This document shows, one piece after another, positions 9,135-20,721 of a DNA stretch of 64,000 nucleotides. Location: assembly GCA_020726505.1 (NCBI GenBank), contig JAHLEZ010000013.1, forward strand, positions 868,001 to 932,000, written 5' to 3'. The position numbers and the translations under genes are program-made. Each line of letters begins with the position of its first letter. Positions within the stretch are counted from its first letter, which is position 1. The notes below the pieces were generated by a model. The model was not told where the DNA came from. It did not search any database and saw only the letters and a list, made by a program, of their open reading frames with translations. Source of the stretch: Leptodontidium sp. MPI-SDFR-AT-0119. Its lineage: Eukaryota > Ascomycota > Leotiomycetes > Helotiales > Leptodontidiaceae.

Positions 9135-11785
9135 TTGGAATCCATCATGCATACAGCCATGTCCAGCAGGTCTTCTTCATCTTCTTCATTCCGTGATCAC
9201 GCCGATCGTCGTGAGAGCTACAGCAGCTCCTATCGTTCCGTTAAGTCTGATCGGTTTGGCACGTCAGTAATGTGGCAGCCTGCGCCTCATCAACATCTTG
9301 CTGGCACAATCGACAGAGGTCAGTAACCACAGAAAGCCATTCCGCAGGTTTCTTTCGTTAACTGAGAATGCCAGTCTCATTCAGACAGCTTGTTAGCCTA
9401 GTGCAAATAACGCAAAGCAATCTGCGGGCTCGGTTGTCGCAAGATCATCGACAAGATGGTGTGCTGCCGCTAGATGACTTCAACATTACTTGCCGGATTG
9501 TGATTGATGAGATCAGTCCATGGACGGGCTTGTGGCGGAACCGAACTGTCATGGTCAATGCTTGGGAACATGCTGACTTTCAGATCAAGAAAGTATTCAG
9601 GGAAAGTGACGGCGAGATGCTCGGTCAAAAGCTGAGAGCTCTCCATTCCATTCTTCGTCTAAATCTGATGAGACTTTATGGGCCGGCTAAGAAGATAGCA
9701 ACGTCTAAAGCTGTCGACACCAACATACTTTTGGAGACCATCTACAATACGGACCTCTGGCTTGCGTTATATCAGGAGGTGGTCAAATTCATTCATTGTG
9801 GCCTTGGTGTAGGTGTTAGGCGCAGATGGGACTTTCCCCAAATAGTGTGCCCGGACCGAGCCTTGACTGAAACGGCTTCTCACTCCATTGAGTCTGAGCT
9901 ATGCAATCCAGAGTTATCACGAGCATGGAGCCAGCGGCCTCGAGAAAGACTTCTCAATCGTCGCCATATGTCAATCGATAGCTCTGTCCAGATATCCAAA
10001 GGCCCCGAAATAAATGCCCTCGTACTGCCACCAGATTCATCGGCAGTCAATGGGACGCAATCACGACATCCAATCACAAGCTTGAGTGGAAGGCAATTTG
10101 CTGCGCGATGGAAAGGTCCAACCAAAGGAATCTATGATTTCAATGGTGACTGCAAGTGGAGAGGTGATTATGACTGGGGGTGGGAACACGAATGCGATGG
10201 TGATTTGAAGACTTGCAGACTCAGCGGCCAGTGTACGGCATCGCCATTTTGGAGTGATTCCGAGAAGGCCCGGGTGAAGAGAATGTTCTCACCATTCCGC
10301 ACAAATGGCGAAGGATGGAAAGCGACATTTCAAACAGACTACATAATACTCAGATCTTGTTCATCCCATGACCAGAATTGGAGCAGGACCAGAAACGAGA
10401 GAATGTGGATATCCACTTTCGAAGATTGGCTGAGGAACCACCACCATTTGGTGTGGAAAGTCACTTATAGGTGCTCAGACTTGTCCCTAGAGCATGGGAA
10501 CGAGCACGTATCTGTGATTTCCAGCGATCATTGGGTGCCTGGAGCTGCCAACATATTGTTCCATAACTGGCAACAGTTTTCCCAGTGGCGGACCACTGTC
10601 GATGACTGGTTTGGAAGAACTGAAAGCGGAGTATGGGTGTCAGAACACTTCGACCAGATAGTGGAGGAGCAGCGGAATCGCAAGTTTCTCAGCTCCAAAA
10701 TGCCATTCTTCAAAGATTTCAGGATGGGTAGGCATGGTGGTGGATCAAGAAAAGATTGGAAAACACCGAGATTTCTACCGCATGGATTTGAAAGTCCAAC
10801 AACGGAAGAAGACAGGCCTGGAGAGCAAGATGATGCCTCGGAATCATCCATAAAAAGTTTGGAAGCTCTGAAACTTCACAGGCTTTCGTATGAATATGCA
10901 AAGCAGCTCCGAGGCAAGAAATCTTTTCAGAAATCGATCAAACAGGGTAGAAGACACAAGTCAGTGTCAGCCCAAAAAGCAAGCTGGGTCCATAAATGCA
11001 GGCACCAGATAAAGCTTGACGTCCAAGATGCATTGGACGACTTCCATTATTCAACTGATCATCCGAATGAAGGTACAGTATCAGATAGCGACTCTGGCAG
11101 CAATAGTCACCAGGCATTTGAGAATAAACACGACTCCGAACCATATGGTTTTGATTTCGTTGATGCAGAAATGCAAGAGTCCCAAGCTTCTAGCCCCGTC
11201 GCAAGCGGTCCCAGCATATGGGCGGACCTTTTCAGACTCGGTCCGGAGGAGCAATTGTCTGTTTCAGAGACACAACGGCCCAGCAGCCAGTCGGACAAAT
11301 ATGCTAACCTCGAGAGGCTATCGATGGGATTCTTGTCTGATGCCTCAAATACCCTCGACGATATACTGCGCACCAGCAATGATGAAAACGATTCTTCCTC
11401 AAGAGGAGGAGACATGGTCTCCGCAGGCGCTGAGCCAACACTAGACAACAGCGCACCAGCAACTGCTGAAGAGCATTCAGAGACTTCGAACATCCCTCCG
11501 AACGAATCTGGAACCTCGAAACGAGCACAGAGAAAACAAGAAGCAGCTTTGAGACGCGGTCTTCCGGAATATACAAGATTTCCCCAAACAGAAGAGGAGG
11601 AACAGAGAAGGCGAGAAATGAGGACCGCACGCCAGAGAAGGCAACGGCAACACAGAGCAGCCCAGAGGGGGCTGGCAGGAGCAGAACACACAGCTCCAGA
11701 GTCTAGAGAGTGGGTCGAGCGTTGCGACATGGTGAATCTTTATTCCCGTAGTGGAACCATGGAGCGAACGAACCCGTTGGAGTAG
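9135..11785 (+). CDS. Large orphan protein, unknown function
   Basis: The solid part is an uninterrupted 805-codon frame starting at ATG 9368 (MPVSFRQLVSLVQITQSNLR). A short Ser-rich frame from 9135 (SSRSSSSSSFRDHADRRESY) may be a 5-prime exon: a 44-base intron 9323-9366 would join it in frame, which is at the lower limit of fungal intron size. Residues (from 9368) about 1-150 are mixed helical. About 255-440 are rich in Trp and Cys (GDYDWGWEHECDGDLKTC) with many paired aromatic residues. Later residues are acidic and disordered, and about 715-770 form a very basic/acidic Arg-Glu helix (EEEEQRRREMRTARQRRQRQ). No signal peptide or membrane segment is seen. I recognise no family. The long open frame argues that it is real. 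Confidence 0.6.
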
Positions 11786-12339
11786 ATATAGGACCTGGTT
11801 TCGACGAAGCAGGTTCAATATTTCTCACTCCGTAAGCCGCATCGTGCAAGGCCATCAATGTAGAGATTGTAAATGAGATGATAGCCTGGATACATTTCTC
11901 TTCAGGGCAGACCAGGATTGTCAAGAAGCTGTTTGATGACACGAAAGAAATTCGAGGTGGGAGCGGAAGGCTGGGTTGACGAACCCCAACTAAACCGAAA
12001 TACCCGACGCAAGCCTAGATCCGGGATGTTTTTATCATCGGCCACTACACGCTCGCAGTCTGTCCAGTCTTGCCGAAATCAGTAGGTATATCTCACGATA
12101 TACAAAAGCCGTGACATCAGTCTCAGGCAGTGATCTCCCAGGCTTCACAAGTCGAAGTTGTGAAGTCTGGTCATGTGGCTCTTGGATGTTGAGAGCTAGC
12201 CGACAGTAAGTTCATAAAAGTCCATCCCAATTTCTATACATTTTATTTACATCTCGTCGAATCGTGACTCTCTGCTAAAGTACAATACAGAAGTATGAGA
12301 AGAAGGTCAGCACCACTCTCAGCCAGATCCCTAGAACAT
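11786..12339. other. Intergenic, nothing recognised
   Basis: Spacer between the orphan gene and a degraded gene on the other strand. No protein-like frame; nothing repeated was noticed. Confidence 0.4.
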
Positions 12340-12367
12340 CTAAACGGCGAAGCTCAAGGCACGGCGG

Positions 12368-12411
<44 letters not shown>

Positions 12412-13213
12412 GCTGTTGTTGTTATTGTTGTTACGGCCATTTCCATTTCCGTTTCGTCCGTTGCCATTAGTAGCAGCGTACCATTCGTCGCCGTCGTGGC
12501 AGCATTTCCATTGCCAATCTTGGCTGTAGCACCATTTCCGTTCTTAGTAGCCGCATTAGAATCGATGTCGAGAAGAGCGTCAACGATTTCGACACCTTGG
12601 TCATCGACGGTAGCGGCCGCGGCAGTGCCCTTATTGGCATCAGCGAGGTCGAGTTGGTTCTGGTTAACTTTTGCGAGGACGCCTTCTAGTGTTTGGGCTA
12701 TGTCGATAGTATTGGTCGAGTTCTCGCTAGCGGCGGTATCGGTCTGTTAGATTGCGAAACAGCCTCCGAATAGGCCTGCTGCGGCGGAGTTGAAGCATCG
12801 AACTGTGCAAACATTTCCAATTAAAGCTATTCGATATTAGCGTCCTGTAGACCTCAATACACGGGGATATTTACCTATAATTCGAGCTATATCAGCGGGC
12901 ATCTTACCAAAGAGGTTAATAATCCCATTTTTCGCTGCGGACTCGGTGATAGTTAAGGTCGTTTAGCTATTAAAGCTATTAGCATTTCCTTTGAGATTCA
13001 TATTATAAGTATATAACCCAGCGCTATTAGTAGTGATCCCGTTTAAGTTAATGATATTCGCATCATTGGTTATGAGATTGACTTGGAGTAGAAAGCTAGT
13101 AAGTGATTATTTCGTTCCTTGGGCGGACTAGATGACTGACTACCGGAGCTGAGGCTACCGAAACAATGTCTGATGCCTAACAAAGTATCTGAATTAAAAA
13201 GGGCATTTTTCAT
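12340..13213 (-). pseudogene. Egh16-like secreted protein, decayed copy
   Basis: Reading the minus strand, stretches such as ITNDANIINLNGITTNSAG, TITESAAKNGIINLFGKM, and VCTVRCFNSAAAG followed by FGGCF match the Cys-containing core I know from the Egh16/Gas1/MAS family of appressorium-associated secreted proteins. An apparent intron with GTAAAT donor and TAG acceptor lies near 12830-12880. The frame is broken by TAA at 12963-12965 and TAA at 12747-12749 (both explainable as CAA or CAG to TAA/TAG-type C-to-T change, as produced by RIP), and by a frame change near 12490. Beyond that change, another frame gives the Gly/Asn-rich tail, encoded by an AAC microsatellite. The 5-prime part with signal peptide is missing or unrecognisable. 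The gene is not functional as it stands. Confidence 0.7.
12366..12432. repeat. GTT/AAC trinucleotide microsatellite
   Basis: About 22 near-perfect GTT units with two interruptions (GCT, ATT). On the minus strand it encodes the Asn tract of the Egh16-like pseudogene. The Val-rich plus-strand translation is an artefact of this repeat. Confidence 0.9.
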
Positions 13214-13215
13214 GA

Positions 13216-13712
13216 TGACGGATATGTTGGTTGATTGGCTGATATAAAGTGCATAAAGGTTAAAGATATCGAAAACTCAAAAGGGTGCACAGCACTGATG
13301 GAAGAGAAAAGTGATTAAGGGATGAACGAGAGAAATCAATCAGGCCAGCCAGCAGTAATGTCAAAAAAGCAGATGAATGAGAAAGGACAGAAAGAAGAAC
13401 GAGAAACGACTCAGAGAACATGAGACGACGCCCAATTATAACATAGGTATTTGGGAATGTTATCGATAATATTCTTGGTAAGGGTGAACTTGCCGTCGTT
13501 CTTCCCTTCCAAAAGACGCATTATTCAGCCTACATTCGAGCGTTGAAAGGTAAGAGGATTATTGGTCAGGTTCACGTCGCAGAATAGGGATATTGTTACT
13601 GGGTGAGGACAGGATGTTAGATGGAGGGCTGTCGATTAAACTGATTCAGCTGAACACAAGCCTCGCGGGAATAGTGGCAGGCATCGTTGCTCGTCGCTGT
13701 TCGCTGCTGGAG
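13216..13712. other. Spacer between pseudogene and left direct repeat
   Basis: No gene recognised. Moderately A/G-rich with many AGAAA and GAGAA runs; it might include the lost 5-prime end of the Egh16-like copy, but I could not read it. Confidence 0.35.
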
Positions 13713-14027
13713 TACCGAAAGCAAGGAGGTACGACTGAAGGGAGGGCTTAGCGCTGCGACGCGAGGCATGCCACACCAAAATTTGCCTATATCTCCATAT
13801 CACTATTGGGACCCTTTTCCTGCTAGCATTTGATTAGCCTAAAAACATCACCTAACTCTGCATATGCAAGGCTTTTTAAAATGAATTATTAGTACGAATT
13901 TAATTATGGCCCCATTGCGGAGACGTATTAAAGGTCGTCCCACTCCGACAGGGCCTTATCACGAACCTGACCCTACTTGCAATTAGAGAGGTTTGAATTA
14001 ACGGGCCTATTGACTTCGATTTGACGG
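13713..14027 (+). repeat. Direct repeat, left copy
   Basis: Begins TACCGAAAGCAAGGAGGTAC and ends near TTGACTTCGATTTGACGG. The first 160 bases align by eye to the right copy at 17964 at roughly 80 percent, including GCTAGCATTTGATTAGCC and AAAACATCACCT. The middle diverges and is longer here. It is not a known LTR by its ends (no TG...CA). Confidence 0.75.
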
Positions 14028-14478
14028 TAAGTAATTGCCTTCGTACCTTCGTACCTTCGTACCTCCTGGCTCTCTTCTACCTCGAAGGACGAAGGAACAG
14101 AGGGGGAGGGAGGGAAGTCTGAGGGGTGGGGCTAGGGCACCCCTCAGCAAGGCACATAGGGCCTAGGATTACTGTACAAGTTCTTAACGTACCTAATACT
14201 AGATTAAATATAAGTGATACTAAAGAGAAGAGAGGAGCTTTCGGGGTCGTGCTAGCTAGGCTAGGACACAGGCGGTTTTGTCGACTTGGGCCTCCGTACG
14301 CTGGTCACGTGCTTACAGCCTGATCCGAGAAATTTCTCTGGCGGCTTTGTCTTGGCCCATCGAAACATTCCACGAGTATACATTGGTACTTTCTTCTATC
14401 AGACTGTTTGCTTTACTTATCCCCCGTTTTGCCATTTTCCTGCGCTTCTTGAACCTGAACCAAGACGCTTGCGCAGTC
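14028..14478. other. Upstream region of the STAND gene with 8-bp tandem repeat
   Basis: Contains CCTTCGTA repeated a little over three times at 14038-14064, then a G/A-rich stretch and a presumed leader with C/T-rich blocks just before the ATG at 14479. Confidence 0.5.
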
Positions 14479-17400
14479 ATGGATCCAGTCTCCCTGACCA
14501 CCAGCATCATCGCAATTGTTCAGGCCACAAGCACCATCGTCCGATTCATTAATGATGTTCAAGATTCCAGGCAAGATCGCATCAATCTCCGCAATGAACT
14601 CAGCGGTGCAAGCTTCTCATTGCAAATGCTCCATGAGCGCATCGACCAAGAGCAATCATGTTTGGGCGGCGGTGATCACTCATGGCTGTCTTCTGTATTG
14701 ATGCTCGGAATGTCAATGGGACCGCTAGAACAGTTCAAGGACGTTTTGGATCAATTGGAGAAAGTTTTGGCAACTGCAGACGAGAAGCCCCAGACGCTCA
14801 AACGCATAGGCAAGGCCCTAAGTTGGCTATTCCAGAAATCAGATGTTGACAAATATTTGAAAATTCTCGAGAGGCAGAAGTCCATGTTTTATTTGGCGTT
14901 ACAGAATGATAATCTGTGAGTTTCCTATTGAAATTTTGCTCTCAACAGTGGTTTGATTATCCATCCAGTTCACTTGCGCAGGCCATCAAGGAAGACACTA
15001 GCCTACTTCCCGAGGTTTCTAGCAAAGTAAACCAAATTGCTGTCACGGTTGACAAGTTACAATTGAGTAGCTCTAGTAAGGCAGAGGAGACTTACTTGAA
15101 CTTCTTCAGTCACTGAATGATGTTCCAGAGTCAGAGAATCGTACCATCGTTAGATGGCTATCGCCGATCAATTTCTTCCCTACTCATGAAGATATATTTC
15201 GCCGTAGAGAACCTGAGACGGGTCACTAGTTTATTGACTCTGCGGAGTTCCAATCCTGGGCCCACGGAAAGACCGACACGCTTTGGTGCCCAGGAATACG
15301 TATGCTTTCCGAGACCTTAAGCAAAGCTTTACCGCTAGTAATCAAGAACTAATCTTTCGCAGCCGGCGCTGGTAAAACCATCCTCTCGTCAGACGTCCCC
15401 TACATCTGCTGCGAGAAGCTGTCAAACTGACAGTAATAAAAGGTCTATTATTGTAGATTATCTACGTAACCAATTTGGAAGTAGTGAAAACATTGGCGTA
15501 GCGTCAATTTATCTAAATTATAAGGAGCAGATCCAACAAACACCAGTCAATCTCCTTGCCGCGCTGTGGATGCAAATCATCAGAAGACATGATCTATCCG
15601 AAGACGTCAAAAGACTTTACGAAACACACATCGATCAAGATACGAGACCGACAATAGCGGCTATAATGGCCATCCTGAAGAGACAGGTGTCGGAATACCA
15701 GAGAGTTTACGTCATTATTGATGCTCTTGATGAATGTTCTGAGGACTCTCGAGCGGAGTTAATTAAGCATATTCGAACTTTACAGCCCTCAGTATGCTTG
15801 CTTGTCACCTCGCGACCATACGAAAGCATTGGCCGCGAATTTGTTGGTCATGCATTGTTTGAGATCAAAGCCACTACAGAAGATGTGCGTTCGTCTATTG
15901 CACGGCGAATCTTGAAAGGCTCACGATTAGCGAGACTGGTCGGAAATGACACTCCGTTGGCGCAGTATATCGAGAAGGTGGTCGTCGGGAACGCGCAAAA
16001 CATGTAAGACTCTTGATAGACTTTTCCATTCTCTACGTTTTCCATTCTCTACCCCCCAATTTTTTTGGGAGCTTTACTAACAGGTGTGGCAGGTTTCTCC
16101 TCGCCCAACTCCACATGGATTCTCTCCAGTCAAAGTCGAGTTCTAAAGCAGTTCGGCAGACCCTTCATACGCTCCCTAAGGATTTGGATGGCACGTACGA
16201 AGAAGTTTTGCGCAGAATCGAAGACCAGACAGACGAAGATAAACAATTGGCTCATAAGATTCTTCAATGGATATCTTTCGCCGTTCGACCCCTTAAACTG
16301 AATGAGCTACAAGAGGCATTGGCAGTGGAACCAGAAATGCAGGAGCTAGACAGAGATAACATTAGCGACATTGACCTCCTCACATCCGTGTGCGCTGGCT
16401 TGGTGGTTTTCGACCAAGACAGCGAGATCGTCCGTCTAGTGCACTTCAGCACTCAGGAGTATTTCATGCGAATTCGCTGCATTCGGTTCCCAGAAGCTCA
16501 AAAATTAATTGGACAGACTTGTGTCAGGTACCTCTGCTTTGACGAATTTGAATCAGGGCCTTGCTCAGACGATTCTTCAACGATATCCAGAATACGAAAA
16601 CCCCATCTGCTCCCGTACGCTGCTGAACATTGGGGTGATCATCTCCGTGGCGCCCCTGAGAAGGATATAGAGCGAGGTATATTAGGGTTTCTTCAGCAGA
16701 GTTCAAAAGTATCAACCTCGGTACAAGCCATGCATTTCAAACTTCACACAAACCGGTACATGGGAGAGTCTTCACGGTTCCCGAGGAATGTTACTGGACT
16801 TCAACTTGCCACACATTTCGGGTTGGAACACATTGCCAGCATTCTGATTGGCCAGGGAGTGGACATTGATGCAATTGACAATTTTGGAGCTACAGCTTTG
16901 CACAGAGCAGCTGAGGGTGGCTTTGAAAACATGGTCCGGCTTCTTCTAAATAGCGGAGCTGACATTGAAGCCAAATATTCCAACGGCCACACAGCTCTTC
17001 ACCAAGCATCAATGCGTGGAAGTACAGCAGTTGTGCTACTTTTGCTTAGGAAAGGTGCCAAGATATCTGAAACTATCGATGGCAGAACTGCACTGCATTT
17101 TGCCGCCGAAGTTGGGAGTGAATCAATCGCCGAACTACTGCTTGGGAATGGTGCGGAAGTTACTGCCGAATCCAAGACTATTGGCGACGAGTGGCAGAAC
17201 ACATTTTACGGCGGTAGAACTCCACTACACTGGGCAGCTGCAAGTGGATCTGATCCCCTTGTTCGACTACTGCTCGAGCGAGGCGCAAAAGTGAATGCTC
17301 TCAACACCACAAATCGAACTCCACTACAAGAAGCCATTATGAATGCACATGTCGAGGTGGCCAAAACCCTGCTGGAAAACGGGGCATCTGTCACCGTCAT

Positions 17401-17962
17401 GGATGACAATCATTGGACGCCGTTACATGAAGCAGTGTGGCAATCGCCGCCGGTGATGTCGGAAATCCTCCTTGATTACAAGGCCGATATTACGGCACAG
17501 AACAAGTTCCCGGCCTTGAGTTTTCCCAACGTGCCACTGGACGATTTGGACGTAGGAAATGGCGGACTCACTCCACTACAGCTAGCTGCAGTGGAAGGTC
17601 GATTCGACGTGTTTGAGGTACTAAAAGCCAGGGGGGCAAGTCTCGAATCGATAGACGCATTTGGATTTACAACGATACACCGAGCTGTTCAAGCGAACTC
17701 TGTGGATGTCGTTCGCAGTTTACTTAATGCTGGTGTAAACGTTGATACGAGGGGTGGTGTGCGCAACGAAACCCCATTGCACAGAGCAGCTCGGCAAGGA
17801 ATGATAGAGTGCATCTCGTATCTTTTAGAACAAGGTGCGGATATCGAGGCGAGAGACGCTGTAGGGGAGAATGCGATTCAGATTGCGGAAGCAGCCGGGA
17901 AGGAAGATGCTAGAAGAGCGCTGCTACTATACCAAAGCTTGAAGGTAACTGAGAAAAAGTAA
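14479..17962 (+). pseudogene. HeLo-like / NACHT / ankyrin (STAND, NLR-type) gene with lesions
   Basis: Domain order is a HeLo-like N-terminus (MDPVSLTTSIIAIVQATSTI), a NACHT NTPase with P-loop PGAGKT (split by an intron 15300-15362) and Walker B VYVIIDALDEC, a winged-helix-like region (LKLNELQEALAVEPEMQ), and about ten ankyrin repeats to the stop (GATALHRAAEGGFEN, NRTPLQEAIMNAHVE, ETPLHRAARQGM). Proteins of this build act in fungal heterokaryon incompatibility and immunity-like signalling. Introns 14916-14968 and 16004-16092 splice cleanly. Three defects break the frame: a frameshift between about 15076 and 15098, an in-frame TAG at 15227-15229 (position expected to be Trp, so a G-to-A change), and a frame change between the P-loop and 15444. 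From 15444 onward the frame is intact. So the copy is either a young pseudogene or carries sequencing indels plus one nonsense codon. Confidence 0.75.
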
Positions 17963-17963
17963 A

Positions 17964-18204
17964 TACCGAAAGCAAAGAGGTACGACTGAAGAGAGGGCTT
18001 AACTCGTAACGCTGCGGCGCGAGGCATACAAACCAAAATTAGTATGCGTCTCCATATTACTGTTGGGACCCTTTCCGTGCTAGCATTTAATTGGCCTAAA
18101 AACATCACCTGACTTTACATATTAAGGGCTTTTTTTAATAGGTATTATAACCTAGTAGCTGCCTACTTTAGTATATGGCAGGGCTATTGACTTTGATTTG
18201 ACGG
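17964..18204 (+). repeat. Direct repeat, right copy
   Basis: Starts TACCGAAAGCAAAGAGGTAC one base after the TAA of the ankyrin gene and ends TTGACTTTGATTTGACGG. It has the same order of blocks as the left copy, with an AT-rich middle in both. The pair encloses the STAND gene with its promoter in a unit of about 4.5 kb. Confidence 0.75.
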
Positions 18205-18351
18205 GGTCCAACAGAACCCAATGTTGGCTGTGTTCGGCACTCCAACTCTCTTGCGTGGATGAATCGCTCCTCTTTAGCACTGCAAACCATGCCAAGACAT
18301 CATGTGGCTTGTGGCTACGTTAGTGGCTTGGCTCTCTGACATAAAATGACC

Positions 18352-18359
18352 TCACGTGA
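18352..18359. promoter_or_regulatory. Palindromic E-box-like site TCACGTGA
   Basis: An eight-base palindrome about 110 bases before the sugar transporter start. CACGTG is the core for bHLH and bZIP-type regulators in fungi. One copy alone is weak evidence. Confidence 0.25.
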
Positions 18360-18465
18360 TCAAATTCCAACCTCCAACCTCAAACTAGAAAGCTCCAACA
18401 CCCACCCCTTCCACTAGCATCTACTATGTTATGTATGGAAGCCTCGATATGAGGTCAATGACACG

Positions 18466-20154
18466 ATGAGACATAAACCACGGACGGACCCAGAGGAGGG
18501 TTCCGCAGAGCCCTTGCTCGACAATCCTCAAGAAATCGAACTCGATGACATGGATCTAAAAGACAAGAACAAAGACTCGGACAGCCTCGAGAACGCATTC
18601 TCACGCGATGGAAACGCGAGCCGCAGCTCTGAGGAGAGTCAAGACAGCTTTTCAGACAGACATGCAATCCTGCGCGAAGATACACTCTCGGTTTTTGAGC
18701 TCATCAAAGCCTATCCATGGGCTTTAGGGTGGTCCCTCCTGGTTTCTATGACTGTAATCATGGAAGGCTACGATTTGATGCTTGTCGGCAACTTCATGGC
18801 ATTTCCCACTTTCCAAAAGAAATATGGGAGATACTATGCCGATATCGACCAATGGCAGGTCTCAGCTCCATGGATGGCCGGTTTGCAAAACGCTGCTGGA
18901 GTTGGTTCATTTTTCGGTTCATTCTTGTCCGGCTGGCTTGTTCAGATATTCGGGAAAAAGAGAGTGCTTCTGTCGTCGCTCGTTGCTTTGTCGGCTTTCG
19001 TCTCTCTAACCTTCTTCGCCGTGAATGCTGCAATGCTCTTGGTTGGAGAAGCTCTTTGCGGCATTCCATGGGGCATTTTTGCCACGATTTCTCCAGCATA
19101 CGCTTCTGAGGTCCTTCCTCGCAAACTTCGTGTCTATTTAACCAGTTATACGAATATGTGCTTTGTCATTGGCCAATTGATTGCATCTGGTGTTCTCGCT
19201 GGTCTTGTTCACATCGACTCGGAATGGAGCTACAGGATACCTTTCGCTTTGCAATGGGTATGGCCAGCGTTTTTGATACCCACTCTCTTCTTCGCCCCGG
19301 AATCGCCATACCATTTGGTTCAAACAGATCAATGCGATAAGGCTGGACTTGTTCTGAAGAGACTGGTTCGGGAGTCTGCCAATATCGACACCGAAGCAAC
19401 CCTCAGAGACATTATACATACCAACGATGTCGAAAAACAGCTTTCGGCCGGAACATCATTTCTAGACTGCTTCAGGGGCACCGAACGCCGTAGAACGATA
19501 ATAGCTTGCGTTATGTTTTCTGGTCAATGTCTCTCTGGATCAAGCTTCGCCTATAACTCCACATACTTCTTTGAGCAGGTCGGACTCGAGAAACAATTGA
19601 TATATGATATAAACCTTGGTGGTATTGGTTTGGCTCTCATCGGCTGTTTCGCCTCTTGGTTCGTCGTCATCCCATATTTCGGACGTCGCACTATCTACCT
19701 ATGGGGCCTAGCCATTATGGCATCTATTTTACTTCTGATTGGGATTCTCAGTGCCAGAGGTTCAGAGTACGCCTTCGGAATCGCGCAAACGGCTTTGACT
19801 CTACTCTGGACGTTTTTCTACCAGCTTACCGTCGGTCAGCTTGGATGGGCTATACCTGCGGAAATAGGATCTACGCGTCTACGACAGAAAACCGTCTGCT
19901 TGGCACGCAACGCATACTATATCATCAGTGTTGCTTCCAATGTCATAGAACCCTTTGCTATGAACCCCACTCAATGGAATTTGAAAGGCGAAACAAGTTT
20001 TATCTGGTTTGGGACCGCTTTCCTCACACTCATTTGGGGTTACTTCTACTTCCCCGAGACGCAGGGTCGATCGGATTTGGAGATTGATCTAATGTTTGCT
20101 GCGAAGTTGCCAGCGAGGAAATTCAAAGGATACCAAGTCTCTGTTGACAAGTAA
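18466..20154 (+). CDS. MFS sugar transporter, maltose/alpha-glucoside permease type
   Basis: A single-exon gene of 562 residues. Residues about 1-75 are a hydrophilic, Ser/Asp-rich cytoplasmic tail. Twelve membrane segments follow, with MEGYDLMLVGNF in helix 1, SGWLVQIFGKKRVL as the conserved loop 2-3 motif, FAPESPYHLVQ as the PESPR-type motif, and FPETQGRSDLEIDLMF as the PETKGR-type C-terminal motif. The MEGYD...GNF signature and overall sequence are those of fungal H+-coupled alpha-glucoside permeases (Mal/Agt group) in the plasma membrane. Size matches the family. No glucosidase gene lies next to it, so it is not part of an evident maltose cluster. Substrate is inferred from family only. 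Confidence 0.9.
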   Translation: MRHKPRTDPEEGSAEPLLDNPQEIELDDMDLKDKNKDSDSLENAFSRDGNASRSSEESQDSFSDRHAILREDTLSVFELIKAYPWALGWSLLVSMTVIMEGYDLMLVGNFMAFPTFQKKYGRYYADIDQWQVSAPWMAGLQNAAGVGSFFGSFLSGWLVQIFGKKRVLLSSLVALSAFVSLTFFAVNAAMLLVGEALCGIPWGIFATISPAYASEVLPRKLRVYLTSYTNMCFVIGQLIASGVLAGLVHIDSEWSYRIPFALQWVWPAFLIPTLFFAPESPYHLVQTDQCDKAGLVLKRLVRESANIDTEATLRDIIHTNDVEKQLSAGTSFLDCFRGTERRRTIIACVMFSGQCLSGSSFAYNSTYFFEQVGLEKQLIYDINLGGIGLALIGCFASWFVVIPYFGRRTIYLWGLAIMASILLLIGILSARGSEYAFGIAQTALTLLWTFFYQLTVGQLGWAIPAEIGSTRLRQKTVCLARNAYYIISVASNVIEPFAMNPTQWNLKGETSFIWFGTAFLTLIWGYFYFPETQGRSDLEIDLMFAAKLPARKFKGYQVSVDK

Positions 20155-20721
20155 AAGACACTTGTGACAAACTCAAAGGATTCAGGCTCACCTATATAAA
20201 GAGCGAGAGGCAGTTGTAATATTAGCGTGGAGGAAGACGAGCCTTTTGTCTATTATTCTTAGATACAATTCATTTCTGAATTCGGAATGGTATTACGTGC
20301 TATCAGCAAGTTATGGATATTGCAGTATTGAATAAGTGGTAGCAAACATACTGTCGTAAATGCGTTGATGAAAATATGCTCTATGTATCATTCAGTTGTG
20401 GCGACATGGTTGCTAACAAGAAATTGCTGACAGCAAAGACTTTCCAAGTCGCATAGCACATCCCAATTCCCAAACCATCCTCTCAAATGCAAGATACTTG
20501 TAACACCCAAGAAATATCTGTATTGGACCACACAGTATTCTCGATATTGAAGCCTCCCCTAATATTATCTCGGCTGCTCTAGATTTTTCGACGCAAAGCA
20601 CCCCAATATCGTTGATTCGCACGACCCTATGACTCCATGACTCTGATCAGATTCTATCGTTGTCACTAGTACTGGAATTTAAACACGAACATTCCACACA
20701 TACGTCTGAAGATGATTCATA
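20155..20721. other. Intergenic between sugar transporter and RBR pseudogene
   Basis: Convergent 3-prime flanks. No protein-like frame or repeat. Confidence 0.4.

Noticed and set aside
12295..12750. Val-rich ORF on the plus strand
   Set aside because: It is the antisense of the AAC microsatellite and the Egh16-like pseudogene.
13713..18204. LTR retrotransposon
   Set aside because: The repeats lack TG/CA ends and the interior holds no reverse transcriptase, integrase or gag, only the STAND gene.
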